Shown here: piece by piece, positions 1-4,204 of the stretch | Layout of the letters: each line of letters opens with the position of its first letter | Numbering within the stretch: position 1 is the first letter of the stretch | Source of the DNA: Candidatus Cloacimonadota bacterium | GTDB lineage: Bacteria; Cloacimonadota; Cloacimonadia; Cloacimonadales; Cloacimonadaceae | Assembly: GCA_012519465.1 (NCBI GenBank) | Contig: JAAYQD010000123.1 | Location: forward strand, 1 to 6,659 | Reading direction: 5' to 3' | Length of the DNA: 6,659 bases | The notes under the pieces: model-generated | Database searches by the model: none | The model's input: only the letters and a program-made list of their open reading frames with translations | What the model was told of the DNA's origin: nothing | Program-made: the position numbers and the translations under genes

Positions 1-48
1 GTATCCCCTGGCTTTTAGCCGGGCGTTCCGCCGACTTCAGTCGGTTTT
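1..48 (+). repeat. 48-bp palindrome-rich intergenic element, copy E1
   Basis: This block is the exact reverse complement of 239-286 (48 of 48 bases). It contains three small nested hairpins: GGCT-loop-AGCC, GGCG/CGCC, and CCGACT-TC-AGTCGG at 31-44 followed by TTTT. Read on the plus strand it resembles a rho-independent terminator, and could terminate a rightward gene lying left of the window. The left boundary may lie outside the window because the repeat starts at base 1. It is related to the elements near 3598, 3764 and 3920. Confidence 0.85.
31..48 (+). terminator. Possible terminator hairpin inside E1
   Basis: A stem CCGACT/AGTCGG with a two-base loop (or a five-pair stem with a tetraloop) is followed by TTTT and an AT-rich stretch. 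If a plus-strand gene ends left of the window, this would be its terminator. The same hairpin also occurs where no gene needs terminating (3625-3650), so termination is inferred from shape alone. Confidence 0.4.
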
Positions 49-157
49 ATATTTATAACAACAATACATATTATATAGATTCCAGTCATAATATCTCTAA
101 AAAATTAACCTGTTTTCCTTAAAACAAATACCTGACCCTAAACTTACAGGTGTTTAA

Positions 158-190
158 TAAATCGGTTAAGACCAGTGGGGTTGCTCTCGC
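158..190 (+). repeat. Degenerate palindromic element copy between E1 and E2
   Basis: The stretch containing CGGTTAAGACCAGTGG matches the first part of the copy at 3920-3964 (CGGTTAAAACCGGTGG) with several substitutions, and the stems are partly broken. It looks like a decayed member of the same intergenic family. The remainder of 49-238 is AT-rich and shows no coding gene that I can support. Confidence 0.4.
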
Positions 191-237
191 ATAAAACCAA
201 CGCTACCATGTTGTTACACAATTTGTTTTTGTGCTTC

Positions 238-256
238 AAAAACCGACTGAAGTCGG
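238..256 (-). terminator. Putative terminator of the DUF47-PiT-AEC operon
   Basis: On the minus strand the stem CCGACT-TC-AGTCGG is followed directly by TTTTT. It sits about 70 bases downstream of the AEC stop, with no other gene between, so it is the natural candidate for ending the leftward operon transcript. The stem is short (six pairs). The upstream GC-rich stems of E2 may add to it. No transcript end is known. Confidence 0.5.
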
Positions 257-286
257 CGGAACGCCCGGCTAAAAGCCAGGGGATAC
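239..286 (-). repeat. 48-bp palindrome-rich intergenic element, copy E2
   Basis: This is a perfect inverted copy of bases 1-48. It lies about 40 bases past the stop codon of the AEC carrier gene. Perfect identity between two non-coding copies separated by 190 bases implies recent duplication, gene conversion or selection. It carries the same three small stems as E1. Confidence 0.85.
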
Positions 287-325
287 AGAATCGGTTTTTA
301 ATATAAGCAATATTTCTACTTTTAT

Positions 326-1234
326 TTAGGTAATCCACATCAAATAGGGAATCAGGAACAGCGCCACAATCAGAGAGATGGATACCTCCGTGGCGGCAAA
401 TTCCCTATCCATATTCTCCATATCGGCAAACATCAACGTATTAAAGCCGATGGGCAGGGCGGAACAGGTGATCACCACCGTGCGGTTCAGCCCTTCCAAG
501 CCGAAGATGGCAGCCAAGCCAAAGCCAATTGCCAAGCCAATTCCATTGCGGATGAGGACGGCTACCAGAGCGGGAACAAGCTGCTTTACCTGCGGTTCAA
601 AATACAATCCCAAAGCAATCATCACCAGCGGGGCGGTGGGGTTTGAGAGCAAAGTGAGAAAGTCCACCGTCACCGGCGCCAATTCCAGCCTTAAGCCTTT
701 GATCACAAGGGCAACAGCCAGTGCCCACAACGGTGGCAGCTTGGCAAATTTTTTCCATTCAATCTTGTCTGTATGTGCCTTGTCTCCATATTTGATGGCC
801 TGTAGATAGATGAAGGTGAATATCAAAAAGCTGTTTCCAATATCGAAAAAGGATGCCAAAGCCAATCCCGCACCATCTTGATAGATGCTAAAGAAAGGCA
901 GGGCAAAGGCGGAATTCATCACCATTGCCCCCACCAAAAAGGATCCGTAAGTGGCTTTGGGGAGCTTCAATTGTTTGCCCATAAAGCTGGCAATAAAATA
1001 GGTGATAAATACGATGATTACTGCTGAGAGAGGAATCAGAAAGAGGTCAAAACTCAGCTGCAGCCGGCTGATGGAAAGAACCACGATGGCGGGCAAAGAG
1101 ACCGAGAGCACGAATCTGAGCAGTACGGGGGCATCTTCCTTGGAAAGCAGGCGCAGGGCTTTGGCGCCGATGCCCACAAAGAAGGCGAGAAAGAGGGGTA
1201 GTATCTTGAGGAAAAAGTCGATAAAACTTGGCAA
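326..1234 (-). CDS. AEC-family (auxin efflux carrier-like) membrane transporter
   Basis: The 302-residue protein is strongly hydrophobic, with about ten predicted membrane segments in two halves of five, separated by a charged loop at residues about 149-166. Length and layout fit the membrane transport family AEC (Pfam Mem_trans). Family-like features are the NPTAPLVMIALGLYF segment (198-212), the SALPIGFNTLMFA segment (258-270), and a C-terminal helix preceded by an acidic DREFAATEVS stretch. AEC proteins are secondary carriers for varied organic acids or amphipathic compounds, and the substrate cannot be read here. The start is TTG: an in-frame TAG lies three codons upstream, and GGAG lies 11 bases upstream at 1249-1246. 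It follows the PiT gene by 23 bases, so it is probably the last gene of the same operon. Whether its job relates to phosphate is unknown. Confidence 0.85.
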   Translation of the reverse strand: MPSFIDFFLKILPLFLAFFVGIGAKALRLLSKEDAPVLLRFVLSVSLPAIVVLSISRLQLSFDLFLIPLSAVIIVFITYFIASFMGKQLKLPKATYGSFLVGAMVMNSAFALPFFSIYQDGAGLALASFFDIGNSFLIFTFIYLQAIKYGDKAHTDKIEWKKFAKLPPLWALAVALVIKGLRLELAPVTVDFLTLLSNPTAPLVMIALGLYFEPQVKQLVPALVAVLIRNGIGLAIGFGLAAIFGLEGLNRTVVITCSALPIGFNTLMFADMENMDREFAATEVSISLIVALFLIPYLMWIT

Positions 1235-1245
1235 TTTAGGCTAAT

Positions 1246-1249
1246 CTCC
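1246..1249 (-). promoter_or_regulatory. Ribosome binding site supporting the TTG start of the AEC gene
   Basis: On the minus strand GGAG lies in the 23-base gap between the PiT stop and the TTG codon, 11 bases before it. The spacing is somewhat long. No ATG or GTG is available, because an in-frame TAG falls between this site and the TTG. Confidence 0.5.
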
Positions 1250-1257
1250 GTTAGTCG

Positions 1258-2751
1258 TTATTTATTCTGTTTTGGGGTGTAATAAAATGATTTGTACAGC
1301 AATTCCAGCGTGCTTTCAATCTTGCTGTTATAGCTCTTCTCCAGCTCGGTGCTGGGTTTGGCGATGGTGCTCCAGGATTCGTCTTCAGCCAATGTTTGTT
1401 TGAGCTGCCATTTGTGGGTAAAGGTATGTTCATCAAGCTGTTGCAGGGCTTTCCACTGTTGGGGCGTGAAGCCTTTGTGCAGGCCTTTGAGGCGCAGGCC
1501 CCCGGTATTTACCTGCATGGGATATTCTTGAGTGATGGCGATGATATCCATCAGTTGTTGACGGTCATACAGGTTTTGTGCCTTCAGCTCTTTATAGAGG
1601 GATTGCTCGCTGTCAAAGCTGCGTCCGTTCACGGTGGCAAGGGCGGCGGTATCAAAGCCCTGTTCTTTAATTTCTTCCACGGTAATGCGGTTGAAAGTGT
1701 AGATCACGGGCTGGCGCACGGTCTGTTCAAACACATTTTGCACTATAAAAAGGGCTACAAAAGAGAAGAGGAAAGCCATGAGCGGGGCGGTGATCCATGC
1801 CAGTGAGATGCGCCCCAACACGTTGAAGCGTATGTTTTTGCCTCCTTTGGCAAGGGCAATGCCCATGATGGCTCCGATGATGCCATTGGCGGAAGAGACA
1901 GGCACCAGGGGAATCGGAGGAATACCTGCTTTCAGAAAGAAGCGGTGCAGGGCTTGGGATGAAAAGAGGAAAAGCATGATGGCTTCTGCCAAAATCGCCA
2001 CCAACGCCGTCACGGGGGAGAGCTCGAAGAGGTCTTTGCCCACGGTGCGGATTACCCTGCGGGAATAGGTGTAAATGCCTGCCACGATGGAAAGTGAGCC
2101 CAGGATGTAAAGCTGTTGCACGCCGTCAAACTGGAAGATGCCAAAGAGATTGAGATCCTTGAAGGGGGATACGTGTACAAACACGCCCACCACGTTGGCG
2201 ATATTATTGGCTCCCAAGGAGTAAGCGCCAAAGGCTCCCACTATCACAATGGCGTATCTTACCACCAGGTCCTGCACCAAAAGATGCATTTTGCTGTGGT
2301 TTATCCAGTATTGAAAGGCATAAAACAGCAGGGCGGCGATGCCGGCGGCAAGCAGGAAGGAACCCACCCAGGAGCCGCCGATGATGGCAATGCTATGCAG
2401 ATCAGTGAGCCTGCCAGAAAATACATTCCATCCGATGATGGCGCCCACAATGGTTTGTGAGGAGGATACGGGGATGCCCATCCTCACATTCACAAAGATG
2501 GCGGCTGCCGCAGCCAGGGAAACGGTAAATGCCCCTCCCAGAGCGTCTATACTGCCCAAGCGTCCCAAGGTTCCGGATGGACCAGACCCTTCTATCACCG
2601 CACCCAAAACGATGAATATTGAGGCAATTAAGGCGGCTTTGCGGAATGTGATCATCCGCGTTTCCACCGCCGTGCCAAAGATATTGCTGAGTGCGTTTGC
2701 GCCCTGGCCAAAGCCAAGGAAAAGACCGCTCAGGAGATAGATAAAGATCAT
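1258..2751 (-). CDS. PiT-family inorganic phosphate transporter with soluble C-terminal extension
   Basis: The 497-residue protein has the inverted-repeat architecture of PiT (PHO4) carriers, which import phosphate or metal-phosphate with a cation across the inner membrane. The first signature is GANALSNIFGTAV (17-29), followed by GIPVSSSQTIVGAIIG (92-107). The second is GANNIANVVGV (180-190), then RRVIRTVGKDL (231-241) and PVSSANGIIGAIMG (284-297). The last membrane segment ends near residue 341. About 155 hydrophilic residues follow with no recognised motif. The canonical Asp of the GAND signature is Ala20 in the first half and Asn183 in the second; see findings. The ATG abuts the TAA of the DUF47 gene with no spacer and has no clear Shine-Dalgarno, so translational coupling is likely. 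A PiT-like sulfate permease is the main alternative, but the DUF47 partner favours phosphate. Confidence 0.88.
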   Translation of the reverse strand: MIFIYLLSGLFLGFGQGANALSNIFGTAVETRMITFRKAALIASIFIVLGAVIEGSGPSGTLGRLGSIDALGGAFTVSLAAAAAIFVNVRMGIPVSSSQTIVGAIIGWNVFSGRLTDLHSIAIIGGSWVGSFLLAAGIAALLFYAFQYWINHSKMHLLVQDLVVRYAIVIVGAFGAYSLGANNIANVVGVFVHVSPFKDLNLFGIFQFDGVQQLYILGSLSIVAGIYTYSRRVIRTVGKDLFELSPVTALVAILAEAIMLFLFSSQALHRFFLKAGIPPIPLVPVSSANGIIGAIMGIALAKGGKNIRFNVLGRISLAWITAPLMAFLFSFVALFIVQNVFEQTVRQPVIYTFNRITVEEIKEQGFDTAALATVNGRSFDSEQSLYKELKAQNLYDRQQLMDIIAITQEYPMQVNTGGLRLKGLHKGFTPQQWKALQQLDEHTFTHKWQLKQTLAEDESWSTIAKPSTELEKSYNSKIESTLELLYKSFYYTPKQNK

Positions 2752-3396
2752 TTACAGCTGACGTTTGATGGTGTAAATAGCCAGGCGGTCACACACGGTT
2801 TGGGCATAATCCGAGATTCTTTCGGTATGGATGGCAAAGTAACGTAATTGGCTTTTGTGAGCTAAATCTATGGGAAGGCCAAAGATCTGACGGCGCAGCT
2901 TTTCGCCCACGTGATCTGCTTCCCGCTCAAAGAAGTATACCTTGTGGATATAGTTATTCACCGCAGCAAGGTCTCTGAAGAAACTGCGCACAGCCATCAC
3001 CATCTGTTCCACGGCTGCCACGGAAGCGCGTGCCGTCTGCAGCCACAGATCGTTGGTGAGTTCTGGTATTTCTGGCATTTCAATGGAAAATTGCATGAGG
3101 GTTTCCTTGATATTGTCCACCACCTCATCGGTGTTTTCCAATATTGCCAATACATCACCCCTGTTTTCCGGGATAAGCGTGCGTTCGTAAAGATAGCGTT
3201 CAACGGTGATTCTGAGGTCATCTGCCTTTTTTTCCAGCTCTCGCACCTGGCTGAGCCTTTCTTCAAATTGCTCGATGCGGCCAAAGAGGTAATCCTCTGT
3301 CCCCAATTGAAATAGCATTGCAGAATCGCTCACCACATCCAAAAAGGTGTCAATCTGTGATTCCACAAAGCGGGTGGTTTTCAATAACAATGCCAT
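2752..3396 (-). CDS. DUF47 family PhoU-like protein
   Basis: The 214-residue, highly charged, all-helical protein matches the DUF47 (PhoU_div, TIGR00153-like) family in length and pattern. Acidic motifs typical of PhoU-type metal-binding bundles are visible: EKKADD (55-60), NTDEVVDNI (88-96), FEREADHV (156-163) and ERISDYAQ (192-199). There is no signal peptide or membrane segment, so it should be cytoplasmic or peripheral on the membrane. Family members are commonly encoded directly before a PiT transporter and are thought to modulate its activity (for example the orfA-pit pair of Sinorhizobium). Here it is the first gene of the operon and its stop codon touches the PiT start codon. The ATG is preceded by a strong AGGAG. 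The biochemical activity of DUF47 proteins is not firmly known. Confidence 0.9.
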   Translation of the reverse strand: MALLLKTTRFVESQIDTFLDVVSDSAMLFQLGTEDYLFGRIEQFEERLSQVRELEKKADDLRITVERYLYERTLIPENRGDVLAILENTDEVVDNIKETLMQFSIEMPEIPELTNDLWLQTARASVAAVEQMVMAVRSFFRDLAAVNNYIHKVYFFEREADHVGEKLRRQIFGLPIDLAHKSQLRYFAIHTERISDYAQTVCDRLAIYTIKRQL

Positions 3397-3405
3397 TGTC
3401 TATCT

Positions 3406-3410
3406 CTCCT
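3406..3410 (-). promoter_or_regulatory. Strong ribosome binding site of the DUF47 gene
   Basis: Minus-strand AGGAG, within a longer purine run, lies nine bases upstream of the ATG at 3396. It fixes that start and is the strongest Shine-Dalgarno in the operon. Confidence 0.75.
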
Positions 3411-3437
3411 CTTTAGTTTCTATATACAGGATAACTA

Positions 3438-3470
3438 TTTACACTGCTGGAGCAAGGGTGTTTTTGTCAA
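3438..3470 (-). promoter_or_regulatory. Candidate promoter of the DUF47-PiT-AEC operon
   Basis: A consensus -35 hexamer TTGACA lies on the minus strand at 3470-3465, followed by AAAA. There is no good -10 at 16-18 bases. The nearest AT-rich candidate is TGTAAAT starting 21 bases further on (3443). The same TTGACAAAAA box, preceded by TGCGCAA, occurs in front of the divergent plus-strand gene, which strengthens the case that it is functional. The predicted leader would be about 30-40 bases. Confidence 0.45.
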
Positions 3471-3474
3471 GAGG

Positions 3475-3500
3475 AACGTATTGCGCAGGTGCAATACGTT
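3475..3500. repeat. Perfect 10-bp inverted repeat upstream of the operon -35
   Basis: AACGTATTGC and GCAATACGTT form a perfect ten-pair stem around the loop GCAGGT. It sits four bases upstream of the minus-strand TTGACA box. It could be an operator or activator site, or a structured part of the intergenic repeat cassette. There is no T-run, so it is a poor terminator. Confidence 0.6.
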
Positions 3501-3517
3501 AGGTGTTAGGTGATAGG

Positions 3518-3533
3518 GGGCGCTGAAGCGCCC
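3518..3533. repeat. GC-rich hairpin GGGCGCT-GA-AGCGCCC
   Basis: This is a seven-pair perfect palindrome with a GA centre (a six-pair stem if TGAA is taken as a tetraloop). No T-run follows on either strand. The TGAA centre is shared with several other palindromes in this window. Confidence 0.6.
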
Positions 3534-3597
3534 AGGGGTCAGTGAATAGGGAACAGAGATTCGCTAATGCCTAAGATTAACGAAGATTGTAAGCACT

Positions 3598-3680
3598 TGG
3601 TAACACAGGCTTTATCCGGTGGTTTTGCTGACTTCAGTCGGCTTTTGTTAAATAATTCAGCGAGCAAAGCGAGCTACCTT
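3598..3680 (+). repeat. 83-bp intergenic repeat, copy A
   Basis: It matches 3764-3846 in the same orientation at 78 of 83 positions, with an offset of 166 bases. It contains the hairpin GCTGACT-TC-AGTCGGC followed by TTTT, then the direct doublet AGCGAGC-AA-AGCGAGC. Its first 26 bases are the near-exact reverse complement of 3939-3964 (24 of 26). No gene ends nearby on this strand, so the terminator-like shape probably belongs to a dispersed repeat. Confidence 0.85.
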
Positions 3681-3686
3681 AAATTA

Positions 3687-3719
3687 ACCACGAAAAATAC
3701 GAAAATACACGAAAGATAC
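3687..3719 (+). repeat. Short ACGAAA-rich intergenic repeat
   Basis: ACGAAA recurs three times with AT-rich spacing within the sequence running from ACCACGAAA to ACACGAAAG. Similar CCACGAA/ACACGAA strings are familiar from intergenic regions of several environmental bacteria. No function is evident. It sits between the two 83-bp repeats. Confidence 0.5.
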
Positions 3720-3763
3720 AAATTATAGTATCAGGCCATAGATTGGCAAAGACCGTAAACGCC

Positions 3764-3846
3764 TGGTAACACTGGATTTATCCGGTGGTTTTGCTGACTT
3801 TAGTCGGCTTTTGTTAAATTACTCAGCGAGCAAAGCGAGCTACCTT
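3764..3846 (+). repeat. 83-bp intergenic repeat, copy B
   Basis: This is the second copy of the element at 3598-3680, with five substitutions. One change converts the hairpin centre from ACTTCAGT to ACTTTAGT and leaves the stem formable. The AGCGAGC doublet and the terminal TACCTT are retained. AGCGAGC appears once more just beyond it, near 3854. Confidence 0.85.
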
Positions 3847-3919
3847 CGAGCGACAGCGAGCCCCCCTACTCCCTTACCCCTGGAACCTGATCCATAAATA
3901 CTGTAAACCCTTCTTTAAC

Positions 3920-3964
3920 AACCGGTTAAAACCGGTGGAACCACCGGCTGAAGCCTGTGTTACC
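3920..3964 (+). repeat. Palindromic element copy C (inverse orientation to A and B)
   Basis: The 45-base block contains CCGGTT-AA-AACCGG, then CCGGTGG-AA-CCACCGG (3932-3947), then GGCT-GA-AGCC. It aligns along its whole length with E2 (239-286), with stem bases exchanged in pairs. Its last 26 bases are an inverted copy of the start of repeat A. It therefore links the elements at both ends of the window into one family. Confidence 0.75.
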
Positions 3965-4004
3965 GCTCGCGCAGAGAGCTCACCCTGTTCACTGTCCACT
4001 GGCC

Positions 4005-4045
4005 CCTGCGCAAGCTCCGCGTGCGCTATTCTCCTTGACAAAAAA
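4005..4045 (+). promoter_or_regulatory. Candidate promoter cassette of the GLUG gene
   Basis: CCTGCGCAA (4005-4013) is followed by TTGACA at 4035-4040 and a run of A. The same pair of boxes occurs in mirror orientation before the DUF47 operon. No standard -10 is present at 16-18 bases. TAGTAATAT begins 21 bases after TTGACA (4062). Transcription from here would give an untranslated leader of roughly 125-130 bases. Confidence 0.45.
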
Positions 4046-4070
4046 GTGAAAATACAACCCTTAGTAATAT

Positions 4071-4204
4071 ATCATTTTTAGGTTTATTGACTGCATCGTA
4101 CACAGAGCCTGGGAAGCGCCCTATCTATCAGAATAAAAGGCACTTGCCCTGCACGGTGCAACAAGGTGTTACACGCAAACCAAGACACAAAACAGGAGAA
4201 TACT
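4071..4204 (+). other. Long probable 5' leader of the GLUG gene
   Basis: These 134 bases separate the candidate promoter from the ATG. A 60-codon frame starts at 4087 and overlaps the gene start in another frame. It has no supporting ribosome site and no recognisable product, so I treat it as non-coding leader. Only weak stems such as TGCA-CGG-TGCA are seen, and no known riboswitch is recognised. Confidence 0.4.
4194..4198 (+). promoter_or_regulatory. Ribosome binding site of the GLUG gene
   Basis: AGGAG lies six bases upstream of the ATG at 4205. It favours this start over the in-frame ATG at 4217, even though it makes the region before the hydrophobic core of the signal peptide unusually long. 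Confidence 0.75.

Noticed and set aside
144..338. 64-codon minus-strand frame downstream of the AEC gene
   Set aside because: It runs through the E2 palindrome, overlaps the end of the AEC gene, has no ribosome site, and gives an unrecognisable product.
378..2740. Several plus-strand frames of 80-143 codons opposite the AEC and PiT genes
   Set aside because: They are antisense to well-recognised membrane protein genes, without start signals or recognisable products.
3598..3846. Insertion sequence or transposon ends
   Set aside because: The two 83-bp copies are direct, not inverted, enclose only 83 bases, and no transposase frame is present.
3421..4204. tRNA or known small RNA gene in the long intergenic island
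   Set aside because: I found no cloverleaf with T-loop or anticodon features and no recognised RNA family. The structure seen is explained by the palindromic repeats.
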